32,542 bases of DNA from assembly GCA_002863045.1 (NCBI GenBank), contig PKDH01000043.1, positions 1-32,542 on the forward strand, written 5' to 3'. The stretch comes from Legionella sp. (GTDB taxonomy: Bacteria > Pseudomonadota > Gammaproteobacteria > Legionellales > Legionellaceae). Both the position numbers and the translations under genes were made by a program. Under the pieces are notes generated by a model. That model did no database searches. It saw only the letters and a program-made list of their open reading frames with translations, and had not been told where the DNA came from. Positions 9,381-18,603 of this stretch are shown here, in pieces. The stretch's first letter is position 1. Each line of letters opens with the position of its first letter.

Positions 9381-10958
9381 ATGACCACTTTGAGCCATAT
9401 TCTACCTAAACGTCAAAGTCTACTACGCTCAACAAGCCTTGTTTCAATCATGACCTTTTGTTCACGCTTAACAGGCTTCGCGCGCGATATGTTAATCGCT
9501 CAATTATTTGGCGCAACAGCTGGGATGGATGCTTTTTTAGTGGCCTTTCGTATCCCCAATTTTATGCGTCGTTTGTTTGCCGAGGGCGCTTTTTCGCAAG
9601 CATTTGTGCCGGTTTTAGCAGAGTATCAGCAGACGCAATCAACGGATGAGGTACGTACATTTATTGCTCGGGTTGCTGGTCAGTTGCTTGGTATTTTAAC
9701 GGTAGTGGTAACAATTGGCATGCTGTTAACACCCTTTATTATTCTAATTTTCGCACCCGGATTCGCGGCGCACAGCGCGCGCGCTATCCTTGCTACAATG
9801 ATGCTGAAAATTACCTTTCCTTATTTAATGCTTATCTCTTTAACTGCTATGTCAGGGGCCGTGCTAAATACTTATGGTCATTTTGGGATACCAGCTATTA
9901 CGCCCTTATGGCTCAATGTGGTTATGATAGCTTGCGCACTATACCTAAGCCCTTGGTGTCAATGGCCTATTATGAGTTTAGCCTGGGGGGTATTGCTCGC
10001 AGGTATCATTCAATTTTTATTTCAACTACCCTTTCTTTGGCAAAAAAAACTCTTAGTGAAACCTGCTTGGGTTAGAGGCGATAAAGGCGTACAGCGCGTG
10101 ATAAAACTTATGATTCCGGCTCTTTTTGGCGTATCAATTGCCCAATTAAATCTGATGATTGATTCTATCTTTGCCTCTTTTCTTGAAATTGGCAGTGTGT
10201 CATGGTTGTATTTTACCGACCGCCTAACCGATTTTCCTCTGGGTGTATTTGGTGTGGCCATTGCTACGGTTATCCTACCGCATCTCTCCAGGCGTCACGC
10301 AGACCAAAATATTAAACGCTTTTCACAAGCCCTTGACTGGGGGCTTCGCAGCTTACTTATTATTGGTATACCTGCGATGATAGGCCTAGCTTTTTTTTCC
10401 ATGCCCTTGATTGCCTGCTGTTTTGCTTATGGCAAATTTAATTTAGTGGATTTAATCCAAACCCAAAAAAGCTTGATTGCACTAAGTTTAGGTGTACCAG
10501 CTTTTATGATGGTCAAAGTACTGGCCTCGGGCTTTTATGCTCAACAAGATATTAAAACACCCGTAAAAATTGGGGCACTGGCTATGATAGTTAATAGTCT
10601 TTTGTGTGCATTATTGATAACCCCTTTAGCCCATGCCGGTTTAGCATTGGCCTCAACGCTTGCCAGCTACGTTAATTGCGCTTTACTTTTAGGTATTTTA
10701 ATCAAACGTCAAGTGTATCGACCTGAGACAGGTTGGATTAAATTTATTATGATTTTGCTGATAAGCAATGCTATTTTAAGTGGTTATTTATATCAACTAA
10801 CCGGCACTGCAAGCATGTGGTTATCACGCTCGCCTTTTTGGCGTTTAGGTTTGCTTACCATTGATGTTATCGGTGCTATTGGCTTATATCTTTTAATACT
10901 GTGGCTATGCGGCATCAGACTTAATCAATTTCGTCAATTAAATCAGGAGATTGCATGA
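9381..10958 (+). CDS. murJ: Lipid II flippase MurJ
   Basis: MOP-superfamily transporter that flips lipid II across the inner membrane for peptidoglycan synthesis. The 525-residue protein is polytopic, with about 14 hydrophobic segments. Conserved cavity motifs are visible: SRLTGFARDMLIAQLFGA, MDAFLVAFRIPNFMRRLFAEGAFSQAFVPVLAEY (in order, residues about 27-83), and DIKTPVKIGALA in the second lobe. The ATG chosen gives a short N-terminal extension relative to E. coli; an internal ATG at MTFCSRL (codon 24) would be too short. The stop codon overlaps the next gene by 4 bases. Confidence 0.95.
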   Translation: MTTLSHILPKRQSLLRSTSLVSIMTFCSRLTGFARDMLIAQLFGATAGMDAFLVAFRIPNFMRRLFAEGAFSQAFVPVLAEYQQTQSTDEVRTFIARVAGQLLGILTVVVTIGMLLTPFIILIFAPGFAAHSARAILATMMLKITFPYLMLISLTAMSGAVLNTYGHFGIPAITPLWLNVVMIACALYLSPWCQWPIMSLAWGVLLAGIIQFLFQLPFLWQKKLLVKPAWVRGDKGVQRVIKLMIPALFGVSIAQLNLMIDSIFASFLEIGSVSWLYFTDRLTDFPLGVFGVAIATVILPHLSRRHADQNIKRFSQALDWGLRSLLIIGIPAMIGLAFFSMPLIACCFAYGKFNLVDLIQTQKSLIALSLGVPAFMMVKVLASGFYAQQDIKTPVKIGALAMIVNSLLCALLITPLAHAGLALASTLASYVNCALLLGILIKRQVYRPETGWIKFIMILLISNAILSGYLYQLTGTASMWLSRSPFWRLGLLTIDVIGAIGLYLLILWLCGIRLNQFRQLNQEIA

Positions 10959-12328
10959 ACCCAATGTCATTTTATGCCACGGATGACCGTAAAGAAGCGG
11001 TGCTTTTAACCTTGATATCTAAAGCGCTATGGCAAGATGAACACCAATTAATCGAAGAAAAATGCTTGCTTAAACCACATGATTTTCATGGTGAGGCAGG
11101 TGAAATGGCACTCATCCGAGATAAAAACCAATGTCTGACTCATGCTTTTATTGGCACAGGTGAAGCTTCCAGCGCTCAAGCACTTGCACACGCCTCACTT
11201 TTATTACCAACCGCTCGCTATCGTCTTACCGACAAAACGTTATCTGCATCAACACTTGCTTTTTGGGCATTGGCGCAATATCGCTATGACGCCTTTAAAC
11301 CGTGTGGGTTAACACCTAAAATTTTGCTGCTTGATAACGCATTATTACCCGAAGTGGAACTTGAAACGACCACCATTTTTTTGGTGCGTGATTTAATCAA
11401 TGCACCGGCAAATTTAGCAACACCAGCATTTTTAAGTGAGACCATGCAAACGCTTGCCAAAAATCATCAGGCAACCTTTAAACAATGGGTGGGCGAGGAT
11501 TTATTAACACATCATTTTCCGGCGATTCATGCGGTGGGTCGCGCCTCGATACATCCACCGCGTTTTTTAAGCTTAACTTGGGGTAATCCCAGCCATCCTT
11601 CCCTTGTCTTAATCGGAAAAGGCGTATGTTTTGATAGCGGTGGTTTAAACATCAAGCCCGCTCAGGGCATGCGTTTGATGAAAAAAGATATGGGAGGAGC
11701 CGCGCATGCTTTGGGCTTAGCGCACTTAATCATGGCCAAACAGTTGCCGGTCTCACTGACATTACTTATACCCGCAGTTGAAAATGCCATTGGTGGTGAT
11801 GCCTTCAGGCCAAGTGATATTTTAGTCATGCGCAATAAATTAAGCGTTGAAATTGATAACACGGATGCAGAAGGCAGGCTTATTCTTGCTGATGCGCTTG
11901 CCTATGCCTGCGAACAAACACCTGATTTAATCATCGATTTTGCCACCCTAACAGGTGCAGCACGTATTGCTTTGGGTACTGATATCGCTTGTATGTTTAG
12001 TAACGAGCAAGCGCTTGCCGATGAAGTGTTACAAGCCGCTAAACAAACCGATGAAGCGATTTGGCAGCTACCTTTACATCTGCCTTATGAATCTTTATTA
12101 AGCTCCAATGTTGCCGACATCGCCAATTCGAGTAACACGTCTTTTGCAGGTGCTATTACCGCCGCATTATTTTTAAATAAATTTGTTTTACCAAGCACCC
12201 CTTGGCTTCATTTTGATGTCATGGCCTGGAATCTTGTCGCAAAGCCTGGTAAACCTGAAGGCGGTGAAGCGTTAGCAGTTAGAGCCGTTTTTCACTATTT
12301 AAAAAAGCGTTTTGGTCATTGTGAATAA
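10955..12328 (+). CDS. M17-family cytosol aminopeptidase, second paralogue
   Basis: A 457-residue M17 metallopeptidase distinct from the PepA encoded upstream. The catalytic set is intact: LVLIGKGVCFDSGGLNIKP, MKKDMGGAAHALGLA, GGDAFRPSDIL and the NTDAEGRLILADALAYA signature. It keeps the metal ligands and catalytic Lys/Arg, so it should be active. It resembles the PepB/LAP-like branch found in alphaproteobacteria and some Legionellales rather than the PepA branch; this is a motif impression only. The ATG overlaps the murJ stop (ATGA), so translation is probably coupled to murJ. The stop is followed at once by the ribosome site of the HAD gene. Confidence 0.88.
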   Translation: MNPMSFYATDDRKEAVLLTLISKALWQDEHQLIEEKCLLKPHDFHGEAGEMALIRDKNQCLTHAFIGTGEASSAQALAHASLLLPTARYRLTDKTLSASTLAFWALAQYRYDAFKPCGLTPKILLLDNALLPEVELETTTIFLVRDLINAPANLATPAFLSETMQTLAKNHQATFKQWVGEDLLTHHFPAIHAVGRASIHPPRFLSLTWGNPSHPSLVLIGKGVCFDSGGLNIKPAQGMRLMKKDMGGAAHALGLAHLIMAKQLPVSLTLLIPAVENAIGGDAFRPSDILVMRNKLSVEIDNTDAEGRLILADALAYACEQTPDLIIDFATLTGAARIALGTDIACMFSNEQALADEVLQAAKQTDEAIWQLPLHLPYESLLSSNVADIANSSNTSFAGAITAALFLNKFVLPSTPWLHFDVMAWNLVAKPGKPEGGEALAVRAVFHYLKKRFGHCE

Positions 12329-12338
12329 GGAGTGCATT

Positions 12339-13700
12339 ATGCACCAGCAGGTCTTTGTGAATCGTATCTTAAATATGAAAAAAATTCGTTTTATTGGGTT
12401 TGATATGGATCACACCCTGATTCGTTATCATACCCAAAATTTCGAAGAGTTGGTGTATACCATTGTGGTCGATAAACTTATCACCACCAAACATTATCCT
12501 GAGTGCATTCGTAGATTTACTTTTGATTTTAACGCCGCCATTCGTGGCCTTATTATTGATAGCAAAAACGGTAATATTTTGAAATTAAGCCGCTATGGCG
12601 CCATTCGCCAAAGTTATCATGGCACCCAACTTATCGACTATAGCGAACAACAACAAATCTATCGCAGTATTTATGTCGATTTAAAAGATCCTAATTACAT
12701 GGCCATCGATACCTCTTTTTCCATTGCTTTTTGCGTGCTTTATGCGCAACTTATCGATTTAAAAGATAAAAAAACGGCTATGATGCCAAGTTACGCCGAA
12801 ATTGCATTGGATGTGTTAGGTTGTGTGGATAAAGCCCATTCTGATGGCAGCATCAAAAATCCTATCAGTCAAAATCTAAGTCGTTATATTGTCAAAGACC
12901 CACAAGTGGTCGAGGGCTTAAAGCGTTTACGTCATTATGGCAAACAGTTATTTATTTTAACCAACTCAGATTATGCCTATACCCAGTTATTACTTGATTA
13001 CGCCTTGACGCCTTTTATGGATAATGCGCATTGGTCAAGCCTTTTTACCTATGTCATAACCCTTGCCAATAAACCACGATTTTTTTATGACACCATGCGC
13101 TTTTTAAGCATCAATCCACAAACTGCCTGCATGAGCAATGCCACAAGCACTTTGTCGCCTGGTATCTATCAAGGCGGTAATGCCCAACAATTTAGCGACT
13201 ATCTTAATTTAAAGGGTGACGATATTCTCTATATTGGCGATCATATCTATGGCGATATTTTAAGACTTAAAAAAGATTGTAATTGGCGTACCGCCTTGGT
13301 CGTTGAAGAGCTTGAAGAGGAGATTCAAGCACAGGCTAAGTCAGCCGAGCTGGAAGCCCAAATCAGTCAAGCCATGCTTGAAAAACAAACACTTGAAGAA
13401 ACTTATTTAACGCTTTGCACCGAGCGCATTGAATATTTTGCCGAAAACGAGGAACAAACGCACATCATCCAACAAAAAATTAATCAACTAGACGAGCGCA
13501 TCGCCGATAAGCTGCAGCAGCAGCAGACTTATTTTAATGCCCAGTGGGGGCGTATATTTCGCACTGGCGCTGAAGAAAGTTATTTTGCCTATCAAGTTGA
13601 CCGTTTTGCCTGTATTTATATGACAAAACTCACGGATTTATTAAGTCATTCACCGCTTACTTATTTCCGAGCTAAAAAACGTACTCTGGCCCATGATTAA
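12339..13700 (+). CDS. HAD-IG family 5'-nucleotidase
   Basis: A 453-residue HAD hydrolase of the subfamily related to eukaryotic cytosolic purine 5'-nucleotidase (NT5C2). Motif I is GFDMDHTLIRYH (nucleophile Asp22, acid/base Asp24), motif II is ILTNSDYAYT and motif IV is ILYIGDHIYGDI. A glutamine- and glutamate-rich coiled-coil segment (about 325-405) follows, a usual feature of this family, then FRTGAEESYFAYQVDRFA near the end. The start is set by AAGGAG six bases before the ATG, directly after the aminopeptidase stop; an upstream in-frame codon at 12312 lacks this site. Likely substrates are purine monophosphates such as IMP or GMP (family inference). Confidence 0.87.
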   Translation: MHQQVFVNRILNMKKIRFIGFDMDHTLIRYHTQNFEELVYTIVVDKLITTKHYPECIRRFTFDFNAAIRGLIIDSKNGNILKLSRYGAIRQSYHGTQLIDYSEQQQIYRSIYVDLKDPNYMAIDTSFSIAFCVLYAQLIDLKDKKTAMMPSYAEIALDVLGCVDKAHSDGSIKNPISQNLSRYIVKDPQVVEGLKRLRHYGKQLFILTNSDYAYTQLLLDYALTPFMDNAHWSSLFTYVITLANKPRFFYDTMRFLSINPQTACMSNATSTLSPGIYQGGNAQQFSDYLNLKGDDILYIGDHIYGDILRLKKDCNWRTALVVEELEEEIQAQAKSAELEAQISQAMLEKQTLEETYLTLCTERIEYFAENEEQTHIIQQKINQLDERIADKLQQQQTYFNAQWGRIFRTGAEESYFAYQVDRFACIYMTKLTDLLSHSPLTYFRAKKRTLAHD

Positions 13701-13782
13701 ATTATTTGTGACAGTGGCGATTTAAAATTAGTTCAATAGATTAAGGCCCCATGGCATTTCACCAGATTTAAGTCTATTTTCT

Positions 13783-13851
13783 GTAACTCCGCACCACGTC
13801 ATCCTGAACCCAATCGTAGCGAGGGTGGAAAATGACGTGGTGCGGAGTTAC
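13783..13851. repeat. Perfect 20-bp inverted repeat element (REP/MITE-like)
   Basis: The left arm GTAACTCCGCACCACGTCAT is exactly complementary to 13832-13851. The 29-base centre contains CCTGAACCC...GAGGGTGG, the CCTGAA/AGCGAGG pattern often seen in dispersed extragenic palindromes. It is the only notable element of the 243-base gap between the nucleotidase and the deaminase-like gene. It could also act as a strong terminator for the murJ operon, but no T-run of useful length directly follows (CTATTTTCTTTATTTTT). Confidence 0.75.
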
Positions 13852-13943
13852 TATTTTCTTTATTTTTGTAGAATTTTTGATTAGTATGCTTTTTAATTTG
13901 ATTCAGCCTACTATTTAAAAAAGAGCATTTGCAGAGATAATTT

Positions 13944-14987
13944 ATGACCATACCTATTTTTCAAGCCAGTCAATCCTTAGATGTCCGCTATATTTTCAAT
14001 CAATTAGAACAAGAGAATGCACGTATAAAACTTAGAGCCGCACCCGTGCATCATATGCTTTCAAATGGTTATGATGATCTACTCAAACTTAGGAAAAAGC
14101 TTAATTATAGAGCATCGATTGATAAAATTAATATCGCTACTGCTGCTGTTACGCTGCTCTATACCGATACTTCTTTAGAAGAAGGTTATCTGGGTGAAAC
14201 CGTTGAATCAGTAGTGGTCCCTTTTAGCATAAACGCCAATCAGCGCATCCTCAGTATGAAAAATCAGTTTACTGAATCATCTAGTTACCAAGAAGAACAT
14301 GTGAAAGCTAAAAATAAATCTTTACGCGATCGTAACTTTAATACCATGCTTAGCAACCATCTCAGGGGATACCGACAAGTTGCAAGCCACTTTCATAATT
14401 TAAATCCCATCATCACCCAACAAGCGTTAAAAGAAAAAATTAAAGATTCTAATTTTCATGAAGCATTTCATCACTCTGAGCAGGGTATTATGTTTGGTTT
14501 ATCACAAGCGCAAACCATCAGACATATCGTTCAGTTAGCTCGTCAAAATAATGCCGTTTATTTCTATGGGGCAATGTTAGATATTTATACCCCAAGAACC
14601 ATGTGTCGCCACTGTAATACTGGACTTATTGGCATAAAAAATACGCATGAACAAGGTTTTATACATGATTTATCAGCGCGACTAACACAAAAAAACATCG
14701 AGCCAGGAGGCAATGATCATCTTTTTTTAGATGTACGAGTTAGTGCTACTTCCCCCGCACAACATACTAATTTAGAGCCTTTTAAATTAACAAGTGATAG
14801 CAATGTTGTTCACGAATATTCATCAGAAATTGCCGTGCGTCCTATCTTGCAAGCTTTAAATAGCGATGTGATTAGAAAAAGACGCAAAACTCCACCTGAG
14901 TATTACAGCGGCAGTTTTTTTAGTAGCCGTGAATTTCCTTGTATAAAACTTGAGAAAGCCTTAGTTAATCACCCTAATTTTAAATAA
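13944..14987 (+). CDS. Unrecognised protein with deaminase-like HxE...CxxC signature
   Basis: A 347-residue protein I cannot assign to a named family. Two motifs stand out: FHHSEQGIMF with His177-Ser178-Glu179, and 42 residues later MLDIYTPRTMCRHC with Cys221 and Cys224. The H-[AS]-E helix followed by a beta-strand and a [P]-CxxC helix is the zinc site of the nucleotide/nucleic-acid deaminase fold. The N-terminal 170 residues are mostly polar and helix-prone, and the C-terminus has a basic RKRRK patch at 311-315. No signal peptide or TM segment is visible. It is flanked upstream by the inverted-repeat element and overlaps enhC tail-to-tail by 19 bases, which suggests an accessory gene. A structural zinc knuckle is the main alternative. 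Confidence 0.6.
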   Translation: MTIPIFQASQSLDVRYIFNQLEQENARIKLRAAPVHHMLSNGYDDLLKLRKKLNYRASIDKINIATAAVTLLYTDTSLEEGYLGETVESVVVPFSINANQRILSMKNQFTESSSYQEEHVKAKNKSLRDRNFNTMLSNHLRGYRQVASHFHNLNPIITQQALKEKIKDSNFHEAFHHSEQGIMFGLSQAQTIRHIVQLARQNNAVYFYGAMLDIYTPRTMCRHCNTGLIGIKNTHEQGFIHDLSARLTQKNIEPGGNDHLFLDVRVSATSPAQHTNLEPFKLTSDSNVVHEYSSEIAVRPILQALNSDVIRKRRKTPPEYYSGSFFSSREFPCIKLEKALVNHPNFK

Positions 14988-17900
14988 TGGTACTCGCTTA
15001 AATGATCTGACATATTTTTCGCCGGTAGATAATCTGGATGCCGGCTTACCACTTCTTGAAGCAGTGCACGGGATACTAGCTCATCACCATTATTCCAGTT
15101 ATTTAAAGCGTGCATGTATAGCAGTGATGCACTTTTTATACCGTGGTTTGGTATAAATTTAATAATCAAAGGTGTGATGAAACTTACCTCAATTTGTTGA
15201 TGAGCTTTCATGTGCTGTAAATCACGTACAGCTGCTTGATGCCCACCCTTTGCCGCTTTTTCAAGCAACTTTAATGCCTGCGCATCGACTGTGCCATCTT
15301 TTTGCTGGTGATAAATCAGCGCTAACTGATAGGCTGCCATAGGTGAGTGTGCAGCTACTTGCTCATATAACTTACACGCTTGATGTAAATCTTGGGGTAC
15401 ACCTACCCCATATTGGTACATTCTTGCTAGTGCTAAATTGGCTTTTGTGTGATGCGCGTGTTGCGCTTGGCGATAATATTTCAACGCACGCTTAAAGTTA
15501 ATTTTATCAGGCACACCTGTCTCAGCCATTAAGCCTAATTGATACATGGCTTCACTGTTACCACGGCTGGCCGCTTTTTGATAGAGTGCTTGAGCTTGTT
15601 GTTTGGCGTTTGGCGTTTGATTGTCTTCTAAGTTAAGATTGGCCAAATGCGTTAAGGCTTGTGCGTGCTTTTTGTCAGCCGCTTGTTGATACCAGTACTT
15701 GGCCTGCGCCATATCAACAGCCTGACCTTTGCCGTATTCGTATAAAATCCCCAAATTAAAAGCAGCAGCGGCATCACCTTGTTTGGCTGCAAGCTCATAA
15801 TTTTCTCGTGCTTTGGCATAATCATTCTCAATGGTTTCATTGATAAACCCCAAAGCCAATGCCGCTTTAGCACATTGATATTTTGCTTTTTCGTACCAAT
15901 AAACCGCTTTAGAGTAATTTGGCTCATGTTCAATGCGACCAAGCTGGTACATGTGACCTAATAAATATTGCGCTTGTGCTTGGTTTTGTTCAGCCGCTAG
16001 CGTGTAGTAATGTTGGGCTAAATTAAAATTAACTTCACCACTTAGACCATGTTCGTACAAATACCCTAACTTTAGTTGCGCTTGTTTATCACCCTTATCA
16101 GCAAAATTTTGATAAATGGTTTGGGCTTCTTGCATATTTTGAGGTGAATCAGCTTGATGCAAATAATAATCTGCCATCAAAAGACCTGCTTTGGTATTGC
16201 CTAATTCTCGAGCTCTATTTAAGGTCGTTAAAAAGTCTTGATGCAGCTGATGCTCAAGTATTGCCAAATTGTAATCAGCATAAGCAAACTTAGCTTGGGC
16301 CGCTTTTTGTAATAAAGCCTGGCCTTCAACTAAATTTTGACCAATTTCCTTACCTTCACTGTAATAAGTTCCTAATATAAAATTTTTAACTGGATTGCTG
16401 CGGGCTTGTTTATACCAATACATTGCCTCGATATTATCAACAGGTACGGCAATACCGCGCTCATAGAGTATGGCCAGTAACGTTTGAGCTGTGCTATTGC
16501 CTTTTTTTGCATAATTTTTAGCGATGTTAAATGCTTGCTGCTGGTTATCCAACGTCGAGTCCATAGCATAGTAGAATGCTAAAGGTAATTGTGCCTCTAA
16601 CACCCCTTGTTTTGCGGCATACTCATAAAGTTTTTTTATCAAATGGGCATGGTTTTTTTGTGCATGCACATCCAGTGCTTTTTGTTGTTGCACCAGAAGA
16701 TTGGCAAGATAATATTGTGCTTGACCAAAACCATTGGCGGCTGATAAACGATACATAGCCTGCGCATCTTCTTCATTAGGTTTGATAATCAATGTGCCAT
16801 CTGATGCGCTTAAACCTTGTGCGTAACTATTAGCCAAAACAAATTGCGCATAGGCATTGCCTTTGAAAGCGGCATCCATCATCCAGGCCACCCCTTTTTG
16901 ATAATCAACAGAAGTGGTTTGTCCTGTTAGATACATTAAGCCTAAATTATATTCAGCGCGCACATCTTCTTGCATAGCGGCCAGTTCGTAATACACTATG
17001 GCTTGTTGGCTATTTTTAGCCACCCCAATACCATATTGATATAACTGACCTAATTTAAATTGTGCCGCAGGATTACCTAAAATGGCTTTGTTATACAGTA
17101 AATTTAAAATTGCCTGGTAATTGGCCATACGCCGCCAACCCTGTGTTTTATCCCCTATATAATCCATTAACATGGGTGTTTGGGTGGTATCGGGGTAGCT
17201 GATATATCTTGTGACATAATTACGAAATTGTTCGTGATTAACCACCAAAGCATCATTATGCTCAAGCGCTTGAATTTGCGCATTCACAGGGTACTGGGGA
17301 TAAGTCCACGATGATTGCTGAATAGCAAACTCTGGTACCAATGCTTTGAAATAATCACTTAAAGCAATTTTTTTAGGATCAGCTAATACAAAATTTGGCG
17401 TATAGATGGCCGCACGCGTTAAGTGATCCATTTGGGGGGCTAAATTATAGCGATTTTCTTTTAATGCTTCTTGATTTTGCCAAGCAGTATAAATACCACG
17501 AAGTGCGTAAGGCGTTTGGTCAAAGGTGTCTTTCATGCCGTTACTTAACCATCGTGCCATTTTAGTCGCGAACGGTTTTTTAGTATCTTGAGCTTGACTG
17601 GCAAGTTGTTTTTGCCAATCAAGTGCTTTATTGGCATCAATTGGCGTACCAATACCTTTTTGATACATTTCAATTAAAGCATGCTCGGCTGGTTTAAAAT
17701 GCTGACGTGCTGCCTGCTCCATATAATTTAAAGCCTGCGCTTCATTAAAAAACTCAGTTTCTTTGTTTAAATAAAATTGTGCTAAAGCAAACTGACTGTT
17801 ACGTGCCCCTGTATCTGCACTTTTTTCAAGCCAAGTATGAGCTTCTTTAAATTGATGTTCTTTTAAAAAAAATTCACCCAAAGCAAGCATGGCCGGTGCA

Positions 17901-18568
17901 TAACCGTGATTGGCTGCTTCTTGCATCAATGCTTGGGCGCGGCTTAAATCTTGTTTAACCAAACCATTGTTTAGATACAATTGTGCCAACTTCATTTGTG
18001 CTTTAGGGTTGTGATTGGCAGCGGCTTTATTCAACCAAATTAAGCCCATTTTTTTATCATGGCTACTACGGTTATGGAGAAAATAATTTGCCAGCGCATA
18101 TTGTGCAGTCGTATTTCCAGCTTTGGCGGCATCAATATAAAAACGTCTAGCAAGTTCTGGATTTTGCTTAACGCCAAAGCCATTTAAGTAGGCGCCAGCG
18201 CAAAAAAGTTGGGCGGCCACATCATCTTGCGCCGCTGCTTTTTTAAACCAAAAAAAAGCTTGCTCAGCATTTTCTTGATGAAGATAAAGCGTGGCTAATA
18301 ATTTTTGAGCAGGCAAATAGCCTTGCTCAGCCGCTTGCGTAAAATATTGCTGTGCCAGTGCATCACGGCGAAGCTGACCATAACCATATAAATACATCAT
18401 GCCTTGATAATAAGCTGCAATCGCACCCGGCTTATTTTCTTGATTACCCGCCAAAGTAGCGGCGGCTTTTTTATATTGGCCTAAACGATAAGCTTCCAAA
18501 CCATCATCAGCATAAGCTGCATGACTTAACAAAGCGGCTAAACAAAACCATGGCATAGTTGATTTCAT
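14969..18568 (-). CDS. enhC: EnhC-like Sel1-repeat periplasmic protein
   Basis: A 1199-residue protein with a clear signal peptide (cut after AYA at residue 20), then a long array of Sel1-like repeats of about 36 residues (A-x2-LG-x-LY-x2-G-x-G-x3-D-x2-KA-x2-WY-x2-AA). Repeats fill about 24-325 and 485-1130, split by a non-repeat block at about 330-480. L. pneumophila EnhC has the same size and plan; it promotes host-cell entry and intracellular growth and is reported to bind the transglycosylase Slt and limit muropeptide release sensed by Nod1. Assignment rests on architecture plus the enhA/enhB neighbours. ATG is preceded by AAGGA seven bases away. The last 19 bases overlap the convergent gene. 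Confidence 0.87.
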   Translation of the reverse strand: MKSTMPWFCLAALLSHAAYADDGLEAYRLGQYKKAAATLAGNQENKPGAIAAYYQGMMYLYGYGQLRRDALAQQYFTQAAEQGYLPAQKLLATLYLHQENAEQAFFWFKKAAAQDDVAAQLFCAGAYLNGFGVKQNPELARRFYIDAAKAGNTTAQYALANYFLHNRSSHDKKMGLIWLNKAAANHNPKAQMKLAQLYLNNGLVKQDLSRAQALMQEAANHGYAPAMLALGEFFLKEHQFKEAHTWLEKSADTGARNSQFALAQFYLNKETEFFNEAQALNYMEQAARQHFKPAEHALIEMYQKGIGTPIDANKALDWQKQLASQAQDTKKPFATKMARWLSNGMKDTFDQTPYALRGIYTAWQNQEALKENRYNLAPQMDHLTRAAIYTPNFVLADPKKIALSDYFKALVPEFAIQQSSWTYPQYPVNAQIQALEHNDALVVNHEQFRNYVTRYISYPDTTQTPMLMDYIGDKTQGWRRMANYQAILNLLYNKAILGNPAAQFKLGQLYQYGIGVAKNSQQAIVYYELAAMQEDVRAEYNLGLMYLTGQTTSVDYQKGVAWMMDAAFKGNAYAQFVLANSYAQGLSASDGTLIIKPNEEDAQAMYRLSAANGFGQAQYYLANLLVQQQKALDVHAQKNHAHLIKKLYEYAAKQGVLEAQLPLAFYYAMDSTLDNQQQAFNIAKNYAKKGNSTAQTLLAILYERGIAVPVDNIEAMYWYKQARSNPVKNFILGTYYSEGKEIGQNLVEGQALLQKAAQAKFAYADYNLAILEHQLHQDFLTTLNRARELGNTKAGLLMADYYLHQADSPQNMQEAQTIYQNFADKGDKQAQLKLGYLYEHGLSGEVNFNLAQHYYTLAAEQNQAQAQYLLGHMYQLGRIEHEPNYSKAVYWYEKAKYQCAKAALALGFINETIENDYAKARENYELAAKQGDAAAAFNLGILYEYGKGQAVDMAQAKYWYQQAADKKHAQALTHLANLNLEDNQTPNAKQQAQALYQKAASRGNSEAMYQLGLMAETGVPDKINFKRALKYYRQAQHAHHTKANLALARMYQYGVGVPQDLHQACKLYEQVAAHSPMAAYQLALIYHQQKDGTVDAQALKLLEKAAKGGHQAAVRDLQHMKAHQQIEVSFITPLIIKFIPNHGIKSASLLYMHALNNWNNGDELVSRALLQEVVSRHPDYLPAKNMSDHLSEYHYLKLG

Positions 18569-18603
18569 GGCAAATTCCTTGCGTTATAAGTCTTTTTTTA
18601 GAG

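Noticed and set aside
15652..15942. Frames in other registers within enhC
   Set aside because: They arise from the repeated sequence of the Sel1 array; no independent start site is present.
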